DNA of 64,000 bases from Perognathus longimembris pacificus (taxonomy: Eukaryota > Chordata > Mammalia > Rodentia > Heteromyidae): contig NC_063167.1 of assembly GCF_023159225.1 (NCBI RefSeq), forward strand, positions 19,781,360 through 19,845,359, in the 5' to 3' direction. A program made the position numbers and the translations under genes. Under the pieces are notes generated by a model that had not been told where the DNA came from, did not search any database, and saw nothing but the letters and a program-made list of their open reading frames with translations. Position 1 is the stretch's first letter; every line of letters begins with the position of its first letter. Positions 59,501-64,000 of the stretch are shown one piece after another.

Positions 59501-61269
59501 AAATTTGGTGCTTGCCCTAGGGAAATTTTTTTTTTTGAAGTTTTAGCTTAAAAGCAGTAGGCAGTTGTCATCATTAACAGTGCACGGCTCTGTTCATGTG
59601 CCACCAATGAAAAGGGCAAATAACTGTACTTGCCCTTTATCAGGATCCCTGTGCATTTGATTGACTAAAATTGACTAATTATTTTTTTTTTTTAAAGGAA
59701 AGCCTGAACTAGAAATAGTTGGCTCTTGTGCTTCTAGTATGATGTTGCCATGGTTAGTTGTTTCTAGGCTTTGCCTTTATAAAATAGAATTTGAAAAATA
59801 AATTGTCTTCTGGTACCAGAAGCCTCTTGGGAAATGATGGACAGGAGTGTGATTCTGTGGGTCTAAGTAGAGTTCTATGTGACTTTGTATCCACATAGGA
59901 ATCAAAGATTGGTCAAAACAAAAGGTATCTGAATTCAGGCATCTGGAGAAATATTTCAGGAATTAATTAGCATAGGAATAAGTGGGAAAAAAGCTTCCTT
60001 AAGAGGTCAGCTGTAGAAGTTAAGTGATCATCACAGGTGTTTTACTTTCACAAAGCACTGTTTTGCTTGTGTTTGTTTTTCTTTGTACTGGTTCTATGCC
60101 TTGAATTCTGGGCCTAGGCTCTTCTGTCCTTGAGCTTTTTTGCTCAAGACTAGAGCACAAGCTCCACCTTTTAGTGGTTAATTGAAGATTAGAGTCTCAC
60201 AGACTTTCCTTCCTGGGCTGGCTTGGAACCTTGATTCTCAAGTAGCTAGGAATATAAGCATGAGATACTTGGACTGTTGACATAAAAAAGCAGTCTTTCT
60301 AAACAGTTCCACAAGGCAACATTTGAGTGTATTATTGGTATTGTATCTGGTCCTCCCCCAGAGCAGAGACTACCAGTTCCATTGATGGGGGGACCTTTTA
60401 ATGTAGCTTTTCCATGCTTCCAAAGAACCAGAGGAAACATCTGCTGAGAAACCTGACTTGCTATTGCATGGAAAGGAGGACTACCCACTTCTAATCTGAA
60501 AGATTTCCAGAAGTTTGGTTATCTTGCCTGAGGCTGGCTGTTAAATGGCTCTGGTACCAGTAAAGGCCACTATAAACTCAATAGGTTTATAACTCCCTCA
60601 AGCAAAGTGTTCAATTTATCCAGATTTGGGGACCTGGGGTATTAATCATGTTTGCTGTAGAGAACTTTGTTGCTGGAGAATACTGCAAAGAAAATGCCAG
60701 ACTTCGCTGAATTGTTCCTGTCTTTCTACTCAAAAGGGAATTGCACAGGCTGCTGAGTACGGTCATAATATAGAGTAAGGACCACCTGGGTAGTATTAAG
60801 AAATTGAAAGGGGGCTGGGGATATAGCCTAGTGGCAAGAGTGCCTGCCTCGGATACACGAGGCCCTAGGTTCGATTCCCCAGCACCACATATACAGAAAA
60901 CGGCCAGAAGCGGCGCTGTGGCTCAAGTGGCAGAGTGCTAGCCTTGAGCGGGAAGAAGCCAGGGACAGTGCTCAGGCCCTGAGTCCAAGGCCCACGACTG
61001 GCCAAAAAAAAAAAAAGAAATTGAAAGGGGCAAAACAGCAGCAGCCTTTGATAGTGATATTTCTCTTCTAAATAAAGTTCTTTGAAGAAAAAAACTGAAA
61101 GAAGACAGTGTTGATCAGTTTGAAAGTGGCTTTGGTACGTGGTTTATAAACTGTCTTTGCTTTCCCCACAGGCCAAGATGATTGGAATGGGACCAAGCCG
61201 GCTCTGAAGGCCCCCCCAGCTAGGCCAGTGAAGGGAGCATACAGAGAACATCCGTATGGACGCTACTAA
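32187..61269 (+). CDS. KHDRBS1: KHDRBS1 (Sam68), spliced coding sequence, nine exons
   Basis: Sam68 is a mainly nuclear STAR-family protein that binds A/U-rich RNA, controls alternative splicing and 3'-end choice, and acts as an adaptor for Src-family kinases (established). The coding exons are 32187-32565, 46509-46633, 47882-47998, 49423-49569, 53827-53960, 54920-55121, 55906-55973, 57896-57954 and 61172-61269. Together they give 1,329 nt: 442 residues plus stop. Every intron is GT-AG and the frame is open throughout. Residues 1-98 are low-complexity and proline-rich. QUA1 begins near 100. The KH domain carries its GPQG loop at 177-180 and continues into QUA2 to about 256. RG repeats and proline motifs fill 280-360. 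A tyrosine-rich tail (about 360-410) and a basic nuclear-localisation end (about 418-442) follow. The chosen ATG is the first in frame; 58 open codons precede it without an ATG. Compared with human as I recall it, there are a few substitutions and one residue fewer. Confidence 0.97.
33094..33503 (-). mobile_element. probable LTR-like insertion
   Basis: About 410 bp bounded by the 8-bp direct repeat actggagc (33086-33093 and 33504-33511). Read on the minus strand it shows an AATAAA (33162-33167 as tttatt) followed by G+C-rich sequence, LTR-like in layout. It lacks clear TG...CA ends at the repeat, so the element class is unsure. It starts about 530 bp after exon 1. Confidence 0.45.
34590..34787 (+). 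repeat. IDL-Geo SINE
   Basis: Complete dimer; the TSD aaaagctaatg is at 34579-34589 and 34788-34798. Confidence 0.9.
34850..35047 (-). repeat. IDL-Geo SINE
   Basis: Reverse copy about 60 bp after a forward copy; the two could pair in the intron 1 transcript. Confidence 0.85.
35229..35300 (-). repeat. ID-like monomer, diverged
   Basis: Reverse (ggatcaaatccagaatcttg ... ctgaactacatgccccatct). Confidence 0.6.
35302..35412 (-). repeat. L1 3'-end fragment
   Basis: Reverse terminal L1 sequence (gtgatgtacagagaggttac ... ttgttacctcctccctcatt) ending in a C run. Confidence 0.65.
35425..35556 (-). repeat. B1 monomer
   Basis: Reverse B1 (acatggtctctctgtatatt ... ggcatgtgccaccatgtccc). Confidence 0.75.
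35897..36005 (+). repeat. B1 monomer
   Basis: Forward B1-like sequence (gtgggaggttgaggctggaa ... aagaccctatctcaaaaa). Confidence 0.7.
36098..36285 (+). repeat. IDL-Geo SINE
   Basis: Complete dimer with small deletions in the left half and an (AAGT)n-like tail. Confidence 0.86.
36822..37454 (-). mobile_element. solo LTR (family 2), minus orientation
   Basis: Reverse of the LTR family at 16219-16863. It shares the agtctcaagcaaaaagatga-type R/U5 segment, the polyadenylation signal (tttatt at 36902-36907) and the ggcgctggccagatctgacc segment near the U3 end. It is flanked by the exact 5-bp TSD accag (36817-36821 and 37455-37459). Three tandem copies of the 10-mer ctggcctgac lie at 37181-37210. 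It is 633 bp long, with no internal viral genes. Confidence 0.9.
37855..38073 (-). repeat. B1-Geo composite SINE
   Basis: Reverse copy with a shortened right half; it ends gtgtgagccactggcaccca. Confidence 0.78.
38095..38297 (-). repeat. IDL-Geo SINE
   Basis: Reverse copy after a (TTG)n tract, with a small deletion at the ID-like end. Confidence 0.86.
38503..38960 (+). repeat. B1-Geo composite SINE, interrupted
   Basis: Head at 38503-38602 and linker/right half at 38821-38960, split by a reverse IDL-Geo copy. Confidence 0.8.
38612..38820 (-). repeat. IDL-Geo SINE nested in a B1-Geo SINE
   Basis: The TSD cgtgagact at 38603-38611 and 38821-38829 lies inside the older element. Confidence 0.9.
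38972..39085 (+). repeat. solitary Geo-type right half
   Basis: gctggaagttgttttgtggctc starts it and A-rich sequence ends it; no head. Confidence 0.6.
39099..39322 (+). repeat. B1-Geo composite SINE
   Basis: Forward copy (gtgctgatggctcatgcctg ...), right half shortened. Confidence 0.72.
39406..39630 (-). repeat. B1-Geo composite SINE
   Basis: Reverse copy, close behind the forward copy above. Confidence 0.78.
39905..40145 (+). repeat. IDL-Geo SINE with AAT-rich tail
   Basis: Complete dimer; the tail is a 45-bp (AAT/AAAAT)n run. Confidence 0.9.
40146..40360 (+). repeat. IDL-Geo SINE in tandem
   Basis: A second complete dimer inserted in the tail of the previous copy, with a similar AAAT-rich tail. 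Confidence 0.9.
40369..40588 (+). repeat. B1-Geo composite SINE
   Basis: Forward copy directly after two IDL-Geo copies, making a three-SINE tandem. Confidence 0.75.
40764..40962 (+). repeat. IDL-Geo SINE
   Basis: Complete dimer; the TSD aaaagttgacatacc is at 40749-40763 and 40963-40977. Confidence 0.93.
41541..41772 (+). repeat. B1-Geo composite SINE
   Basis: Forward copy (ggcgccaggcactggtggct ... gatcggcaagaagtaaata). Confidence 0.78.
42209..42448 (+). repeat. B1-Geo composite SINE
   Basis: Forward copy with linker ccagttaaacaccacaaaag. Confidence 0.75.
42461..42548 (+). repeat. B1 monomer
   Basis: ctcttgggaggctgaggcag ... tagcctgggatacctgtatc. Confidence 0.7.
43231..43446 (+). repeat. 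IDL-Geo SINE with C tract
   Basis: Complete dimer; a run of about 10 C sits between gactg and the A-rich tail. Confidence 0.9.
43449..43556 (+). repeat. L1 3'-end fragment
   Basis: Forward terminal L1 sequence ending cactctgtatatcactttga and aataaataatc. Confidence 0.65.
43608..43813 (+). repeat. IDL-Geo SINE, gatacacgag subfamily
   Basis: Differs from the copy at 60814 by only about three bases. The TSD aagaagcaataggagg is at 43592-43607 and 43814-43829. Confidence 0.95.
43828..43915 (+). repeat. ID-like monomer
   Basis: gtgcctgcctagcaagtgca within a tRNA-like ID body; it lies directly after the TSD of the previous SINE. Confidence 0.65.
44007..44238 (-). repeat. B1-Geo composite SINE
   Basis: Reverse copy preceded by a G run. 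Confidence 0.75.
44376..44447 (-). repeat. ID element
   Basis: Reverse ID monomer (gatcaaacccaggacattgc, cttgctaggcaagcactttg), close to the classic rodent ID sequence. Confidence 0.8.
44478..44858 (-). repeat. B1-Geo composite SINE with duplicated right half
   Basis: A GTT/GGT-rich run, then two reverse right-half segments (gagccccagctccatttctg and gagccacagctccatttctg) before the linker and head. Confidence 0.68.
45250..45442 (-). repeat. B1-Geo composite SINE, internally deleted
   Basis: Reverse copy lacking the linker region. Confidence 0.68.
45443..45746. other. unassigned, possibly old repeat
   Basis: T/C-rich sequence without a recognised gene. Its style suggests an old retroelement but I cannot name it. 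Confidence 0.35.
45764..45965 (+). repeat. IDL-Geo SINE
   Basis: Complete dimer; the TSD acaaaaagttcaagctc is at 45747-45763 and 45966-45982. Confidence 0.94.
45983..46193 (-). repeat. B1-Geo composite SINE, old
   Basis: Reverse copy with a worn right half; the linker (gactggttaattggagatga) and head are clearer. Confidence 0.62.
46509..46633 (+). CDS. KHDRBS1: KHDRBS1 exon 2
   Basis: 125 nt encoding the end of codon 127 to residue 168. It completes QUA1 and begins the KH domain ([19 protein letters not shown], then IPVKQYPK). The acceptor is a T-rich tract ending cctatttag and the donor is AAG|GTAAGA. Residue 129 is Asp, where I recall Glu in human. Confidence 0.96.
46742..46953 (+). repeat. 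IDL-Geo SINE
   Basis: Forward dimer about 110 bp after exon 2; the TSD aactgaagcctg is at 46730-46741 and 46960-46971. Confidence 0.9.
47075..47308 (-). repeat. B1-Geo composite SINE
   Basis: Reverse copy (gggcctgaatttgggggcct ... gacccaccagtgcttggctc). Confidence 0.72.
47325..47515 (-). repeat. old B1-like element
   Basis: Weak reverse B1 similarity (aaggtagtgtctcattttag ... gcgtgccactgcatccagtg). Confidence 0.4.
47632..47822. repeat. rearranged SINE junction upstream of exon 3
   Basis: A forward B1-like head (47632-47692: gtagtggcttatgtctgtaa ...) joins directly to a reverse IDL-Geo body (47693-47822: ctctactacttgagccacag ... acattcctagcct). It ends about 60 bases before exon 3. Confidence 0.75.
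47882..47998 (+). CDS. KHDRBS1: KHDRBS1 exon 3 (KH core)
   Basis: 117 nt, exactly 39 codons (residues 169-207), phase 0 at both ends. It holds the GXXG RNA-binding loop as GPQG (177-180) and the following helix ([18 protein letters not shown]). The acceptor is ttttttctgtcag and the donor is AAG|GTAAGT. Skipping this exon would keep the frame and remove the KH core, fitting the known human Sam68 form lacking part of the KH domain (established, from memory). Confidence 0.97.
48975..49180 (-). repeat. B1-Geo composite SINE
   Basis: Reverse copy after a TG/TC-rich run (48908-48970). Confidence 0.72.
49423..49569 (+). CDS. KHDRBS1: KHDRBS1 exon 4 (KH end and QUA2)
   Basis: 147 nt, 49 codons (residues 208-256), phase 0. 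It encodes [16 protein letters not shown] and [20 protein letters not shown], the last KH strand and helix and the start of QUA2. The acceptor is ctttttctacag and the donor CCA|GTAAGG. One conservative change from human (NMELH for NMDLH, from memory). Confidence 0.96.
49618..49822 (-). repeat. IDL-Geo SINE close to exon 4 donor
   Basis: Reverse copy whose T tract begins about 50 bases after the exon 4 splice donor. Confidence 0.9.
49836..49906 (-). repeat. ID-like monomer, diverged
   Basis: Reverse ID-like body (tactgggaaatgaacccagc ... caactatgctatac). Confidence 0.55.
49911..50127 (-). repeat. IDL-Geo SINE
   Basis: Reverse copy; its ID-like end runs into about 14 C followed by T13. Confidence 0.86.
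50128..50200 (-). repeat. B1 fragment
   Basis: Reverse B1 5' part (tctctgcctccagaatagct ... gcgtgtaccactcagtcc). Confidence 0.6.
50351..50548 (-). repeat. IDL-Geo SINE
   Basis: Reverse copy with a small right-half deletion; the TSD ttctctacccttct is at 50337-50350 and 50549-50562. Confidence 0.94.
50704..50914 (+). repeat. IDL-Geo SINE, ctctcggttc subfamily
   Basis: Shares all subfamily variants with the copy at 6250. A short flank aaaatga is repeated. Confidence 0.92.
50923..51118 (+). repeat. IDL-Geo SINE
   Basis: Older dimer with a deletion in the left half (tttgcatacaagaagccctg). Confidence 0.85.
51395..51481 (-). repeat. ID-like monomer
   Basis: Reverse (attggggtttgaacttagtc ... actgagccatacctatagcc) after a T/G run. 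Confidence 0.6.
51600..51690 (+). repeat. B1-Geo head fragment
   Basis: Forward B1-like head (tggctcattcctgtaatcct ...), cut off by the next SINE. Confidence 0.65.
51696..51890 (-). repeat. IDL-Geo SINE
   Basis: Reverse copy inserted in the B1-like head. Confidence 0.85.
52240..52332 (+). repeat. solitary Geo-type right half, old
   Basis: tatggctcaagacatagagc ... gagttcaagtccaggtatc. Confidence 0.5.
52358..52571 (+). repeat. IDL-Geo SINE with C-rich junction
   Basis: Complete dimer; ggcccccaccccccc precedes the A tail. The TSD aagattgaccc is at 52347-52357 and 52572-52582. Confidence 0.93.
52864..53068 (+). repeat. IDL-Geo SINE
   Basis: Complete dimer; the TSD agaagagcccatgatct is at 52847-52863 and 53069-53085. 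Confidence 0.95.
53086..53826 (+). other. KHDRBS1: KHDRBS1 intron 4, SINE-free 3' part
   Basis: About 740 bp before exon 5 without recognised repeats or additional exons. Confidence 0.6.
53827..53960 (+). CDS. KHDRBS1: KHDRBS1 exon 5 (RG box and proline motif)
   Basis: 134 nt for residues 257-300 and two bases of codon 301. It encodes the end of the STAR domain ([19 protein letters not shown]), then [13 protein letters not shown] and a proline run. RG motifs are the arginine-methylation region and prolines the SH3-binding region in Sam68 (established). The acceptor is tcttttcctag and the donor CAG|GTAAGA. Confidence 0.96.
54040..54262 (-). repeat. B1-Geo composite SINE
   Basis: Reverse copy with the start of the right half lost. 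Confidence 0.72.
54309..54524 (-). repeat. IDL-Geo SINE
   Basis: Reverse copy after a T/C-rich tract; it ends ccagattcccagccc. Confidence 0.88.
54920..55121 (+). CDS. KHDRBS1: KHDRBS1 exon 6 (RG- and proline-rich)
   Basis: 202 nt for the last base of codon 301 to residue 368. It carries RG-rich sequence ([19 protein letters not shown]), the segment [20 protein letters not shown] and the start of the tyrosine-rich tail (ETYEEY). The acceptor ccttttttaatag is short on C. The donor TAT|GTAAGA is weak at the exon side. Differences from human, from memory: V for G before PPRGA, and PPLPSARGA for PPPPTVRGA. Confidence 0.95.
55150..55222 (-). repeat. ID element next to exon 6 donor
   Basis: Reverse classic ID monomer (atcgaacccaggacgtcgcg, cttgctaggcaagcgctttg). 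The flanking repeat atatttttt is at 55130-55138 and 55230-55238. Its T tract starts within 20 bases of the donor at 55122. Confidence 0.9.
55430..55652 (-). repeat. B1-Geo composite SINE
   Basis: Reverse copy with a deletion in the head. Confidence 0.75.
55906..55973 (+). CDS. KHDRBS1: KHDRBS1 exon 7 (Tyr-rich tail)
   Basis: 68 nt for residues 369-390 and two bases of codon 391 ([20 protein letters not shown]...). These tyrosines belong to the kinase-target, SH2-binding tail. One residue is Ser where I recall Gly in human (YESYY for YEGYY). The acceptor is tttgttccag and the donor AGG|GTGAGT. Confidence 0.95.
56197..56421 (-). repeat. B1-Geo composite SINE
   Basis: Reverse copy, complete. 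Confidence 0.78.
56454..56654 (+). repeat. IDL-Geo SINE
   Basis: Older dimer with ggcttagccgtagagtgctg; the flank aaataccaca is repeated on both sides. Confidence 0.88.
56729..56885 (-). repeat. B1-Geo composite SINE, deleted
   Basis: Reverse copy lacking much of the right half. Confidence 0.65.
57270..57474 (-). repeat. IDL-Geo SINE
   Basis: Reverse copy; the imperfect flank atttc(t/c)atatat is on both sides. (AT)n and (GTT)n runs follow at 57481-57520. Confidence 0.88.
57578..57783 (-). repeat. IDL-Geo SINE
   Basis: Complete, little-diverged reverse copy about 110 bases before exon 8. Confidence 0.93.
57896..57954 (+). CDS. KHDRBS1: KHDRBS1 exon 8 (Tyr-rich tail)
   Basis: 59 nt completing codon 391 and encoding residues 392-410 plus one base of codon 411 ([19 protein letters not shown]). 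The acceptor is ttgactttcag and the donor ATG|GTATGT. It is fully conserved with my memory of the human protein. Confidence 0.95.
58340..58535 (-). repeat. IDL-Geo SINE
   Basis: Reverse copy after an A/T-rich (TTTA)n run. Confidence 0.87.
58587..58772 (+). repeat. B1-Geo composite SINE, deleted
   Basis: Forward copy with shortened head and linker. Confidence 0.7.
59222..59433 (-). repeat. IDL-Geo SINE
   Basis: Reverse copy; it ends ccatatcccagcgcc. Confidence 0.86.
59434..60083 (+). other. KHDRBS1: KHDRBS1 intron 8, repeat-poor part
   Basis: About 650 bp without recognised repeats or exons. Confidence 0.5.
60084..60265 (-). repeat. B1-Geo composite SINE, worn
   Basis: Reverse copy with deletions in both halves. 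Confidence 0.62.
60814..61014 (+). repeat. IDL-Geo SINE, gatacacgag subfamily
   Basis: Body differs from the 11001 copy at about one position. The TSD aagaaattgaaagggg is at 60798-60813 and 61015-61030. It is the last SINE in the window. Confidence 0.96.
61172..61269 (+). CDS. KHDRBS1: KHDRBS1 exon 9, coding part (nuclear-localisation end)
   Basis: 98 nt completing codon 411 and encoding residues 412-442 ([15 protein letters not shown], then [16 protein letters not shown]) and TAA. The basic C-terminal segment is the nuclear-localisation signal of Sam68 (established). The acceptor is tttccccacag. TKPAL replaces the TRPSL I recall from human. Confidence 0.97.
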
Positions 61270-62475
61270 AAACAAACAGGAGGGGAAAATATCAGTTATG
61301 AGCAAAGTTGTTACTGGTTTCTTGTATCTCCCAGGATTCCTGTTGCTTTACCCACAACAGACAAGTAATTGTCTAAGTGTTTTTCTTCGTGGTACCCTTC
61401 TTCCCACCTTCCTCCATTCTTAACTCTGCATTCTGGCTTCTGTATGTAGTATTTTAAAATGAGTTAAAATAGATTTAGGAATATCGAATTAATTTTTTAA
61501 GTGTGTAGATGCTTTTTCTTTGTTGTTTAAATAAAAACAGAAGTGTACCTTTTATAATAAAAAAAATAAGTTGAGTAAAAAAAAAACCTGTTAGTTTCAA
61601 AAGTGACATTGCTTGCTTAAAGGTTTTGAAGTAAAGGCTTGTTAACTTTCTTAGTTTTGATTTGAGGCATCCCGTAAAGTTGTAGTTGCAGAATCCCAAA
61701 CTAGGCTACATTTCAAAATTCAGGGCTGTTTAAGATTTAAAATCACAGACTATAATGGCAGTAGGTGCCACTATGTAAAAGTGAGCTCAGATGTCTCTAA
61801 AAACATTTCCTTTAAAAGCACATGGCGTTTGAATCTTAAGGTTAAATTTTAATATGAAAGATCCTCATGAATTAAATAGTTGATGCAATTTTTTAATGTT
61901 AATTGACTTAAAAAACAACAAAATTAGGTTTGTAAAACTGACTTTTTTCATTATGTGGGTTTTGAAATCTAGCCCCAGACATACAGTGTTGAGAGATACT
62001 TAGGAGGGGAGGAATGTAGGATTTTTAGGAGGTTGTTTTGGGGAAGAGGAGCGGGCTACCCAAATTGAATGATCTTTCAGTAATAGTTCTATGAATAAAA
62101 TTTCAGTATTTTAAAATACAAAGTATTCTGTCCATCTGAGATTCTGCACTCCATGAAAAGCTCACTTGGACACTAAAGCCAAAAGCTGATAGTTTCCAAG
62201 AACTTGACATTGTCAATACTGAATTGTTCCCAGGGTAGTTAGTCGAGTATGTCTCAACACTAGCATGATTTAAAAAGGGACACTGCAGCTGATGAAAAAG
62301 GAATCAAAATCCACTTTGTACATAAGTTAAAGTCCTAATTGGATTTGTACCGTCCTCCCATTTTGTTCTCGGAAAATTAAATGCTACATGTGTAAGTCTG
62401 CCTAAATAGGTAGCTTAAACTTATGTCAAAATGTCTGCAGCAGTTTGTCAATAAAGTTTAGTCCTTTTTTAATCA
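61270..62475 (+). other. KHDRBS1: KHDRBS1 3' UTR (inferred extent)
   Basis: About 1.2 kb of A/T-rich, SINE-free sequence after the stop. AATAAA signals occur at 61530-61535, 61556-61561, 62094-62099 and 62450-62455. The last fits a 3' UTR near 1.2 kb, which is what I recall for the human mRNA, and is followed by GT-rich sequence. The earlier signals could give shorter mRNAs. Confidence 0.75.
62450..62455 (+). terminator. KHDRBS1: likely main poly(A) signal
   Basis: AATAAA in tgtcAATAAAgttt, with T- and GT-rich sequence 15-60 bases downstream. Further AATAAA at 62517-62522 and 62539-62544 could also serve. Confidence 0.6.
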
Positions 62476-62544
62476 AAGTAAATGTGATGAATTGTCATTT
62501 TATTTTTTGGGTGGACAATAAAATAGCTTTCTTTTTCAAATAAA

Positions 62545-63911
62545 CTTAAATTAACTAAAGTTAATGGGCTTGTTAAAAGTTGGAGACATTCTTTAAAATG
62601 GTTGGGAGGGGGATTTATTTTAAGTTTTACCAAAAAAAAGTTTATTGAAGTTGTTAAGTTTTAGTTTAAAAAACAACCAAAGCTTTTTTACCCCCTGGCA
62701 GTTATTGAGAGTCCTATCAAATGTTCTAATCTCTGGAAAGAACCCTAGCTGACCAAAAATTGGTTTTCATACATAACTATTGTATTTAATGTGCCAGCCA
62801 CCCTAACTAATGCCTTCTGTATGCTCCTAGGTGATCCTAAAGAGGGACACCAATTCATTGAGCCCCCAAAGGGTTACACTTGCCTTTAGATAGGACAATT
62901 CAGCAACTCTGGGTTCCTTAAGGGCTTCCCTCTCAATCTACAAATGCTGTTAATTCAGCTGCCCTAGGATGCAATCTGGCTCAATAGGCTGGCCCTGACC
63001 TCCCTCCTGTGCCACCACCGAGAGGACTTGATGGAACTGGTTGGCCCCATTTCCACTCCTCTGCTAATTCTCAAGAGTTCTCATTCTCATGCCTTCCCTG
63101 AGAGCCACCTAAACTGCTCGGGGGTGAAAAATCCTCTTGTATGAAGTGCAAAGCTGCCTGCAGCAGTGCATGATGGACTTTTTTTTTCTTTTTAAAAAAC
63201 ACCAACAAAAAAAATGTATTTATAGATTGTGATAAAGTGTAAATAACTGAATTCTCAACCATGGTTTGAAGTCAGCTTTCAGGGCATTATGTCTTGTTTT
63301 GATGAAAAGAGATCACTCTATACCCCCCTTTTTAAAGGAAAATTATCGCAAGAGAATCAGGATGTGTAAAGCTAACATGCATCGCAAAAAACCAAAGGTA
63401 ACCTAAATGTCTGATTTTAATAGCACATATTTCTCTTTTATAATAAACTGTGACAGCAACTTGCATAAACAAATCTTTAGCTGTTAATTTTAACGTTAAA
63501 ACTTTGCAAAACTTGTTTAATAAAAAATAGCTGTAAAAAGAAAAAACATGCTGCCACATAAATTAGCCATAACTTCTAATAATCCTGCCCATCACACGTG
63601 AACTGTAATGTAACCTGGGCACAAAAGTCTGACATCTTAAATGACACATTGTAAAAATTTCAATGACTGTAGATTAGACCTCCTGCTGCACCCCAAAGAA
63701 AAGCTTTCTTTTCAGCTATTTTAAAATGTACAAGGATGAGCCCTATAGGACCCCATATTGATATTCATAGTGAAATGCTACTTAAAATTTCTTAAAAGTT
63801 GCATGTTTCTTTCCTGTAATGTGTAAACTGCATGCAGGATCTCTATCTTTTATTTTGTATGTCTTAAAACTTCCTCTTCAAAAGTCTGATCTGTCATTTC
63901 TCAATTTTCAG
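62545..63911 (+). other. SINE-free downstream region
   Basis: About 1.4 kb with no SINE, L1 or LTR recognised and no coding frame. Further AATAAA-type hexamers lie near 63442 and 63520. It may be an extended 3' UTR or conserved intronic sequence. Confidence 0.55.
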
Positions 63912-63971
63912 GTGATTGAAAACCCCTGAGGCATTTCCTGGACTAGAATGGGTAGTGAAGACCCAAGTCAG
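63912..63971 (+). other. candidate alternative downstream exon
   Basis: A 60-nt segment lies between a good acceptor (a T/C-rich tract ending tcaattttcag) and a good donor (gtcag|gtatgt). If exon 8 were spliced here in place of exon 9, codon 411 would be completed as Gly, then Asp and a TGA stop, removing the nuclear-localisation end. It could also be a non-coding exon or chance. Confidence 0.4.
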
Positions 63972-64000
63972 GTATGTTTTAAGGTGGCTTTCTGGGAAGC

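Noticed and set aside
1..64000. CRISPR arrays, operons, bacterial mobile systems
   Set aside because: The spaced similar units are dispersed SINEs with poly(A) tails and TSDs in mammalian intron/exon context.

Overview
The window is nuclear DNA from a rodent, carried by one protein gene and dense retroposon background. The gene is KHDRBS1 (Sam68), a STAR-family KH-domain RNA-binding protein. It lies on the + strand from its CpG-island promoter (about 31.4-33.1 kb) to its 3' end (about 62.5 kb). All nine coding exons can be placed with consensus splice sites. They join into one uninterrupted frame of 442 codons plus stop, one residue shorter than the human protein as I recall it.

The rodent lineage is read from the repeats. 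The commonest element is a roughly 200-bp dimeric SINE with an ID-like (tRNA-Ala-derived) left half and a distinctive right half. It matches my recollection of the IDL-Geo SINE of Geomyoidea (kangaroo rats, pocket mice, pocket gophers). A second abundant family joins a B1/Alu-like (7SL-derived) head to the same right half. Many copies still have clear target-site duplications (TSDs), and some form near-identical subfamilies, so this retroposition is fairly recent.

Layout. 1-31.2 kb: gene-free 5' flank made of SINEs, short simple repeats, a small L1 3'-end fragment set and three solo LTRs (13.4, 16.2 and 20.3 kb), each with an exact 5-6 bp TSD. 31.4-33.1 kb: CpG island with NRF1-like, ETS-like and GC/E-box motifs, holding exon 1. 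32.6-46.5 kb: intron 1 (13.9 kb), with an LTR-like insertion just downstream of the CpG island, a minus-strand solo LTR at 36.8 kb and many SINEs. 46.5-61.3 kb: exons 2-9; exons 2-4 encode most of the KH/STAR core, exons 5-6 the RG- and proline-rich segments, and exons 7-9 the tyrosine-rich tail and nuclear-localisation end. 61.3-64.0 kb: 3' UTR and downstream sequence with no recognisable SINE, in sharp contrast to everything upstream, ending in a candidate extra exon.

I found no CRISPR array, operon, RNA gene other than SINE-type Pol III derivatives, or second protein gene. Most long open frames outside KHDRBS1 are translations of SINEs. I see no convincing previously undescribed multi-gene system. 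The most informative leads are the tRNA-like promoter boxes in the shared SINE right half, the SINE-free 3' region with a possible alternative terminal exon, and SINE insertions very close to KHDRBS1 splice sites.
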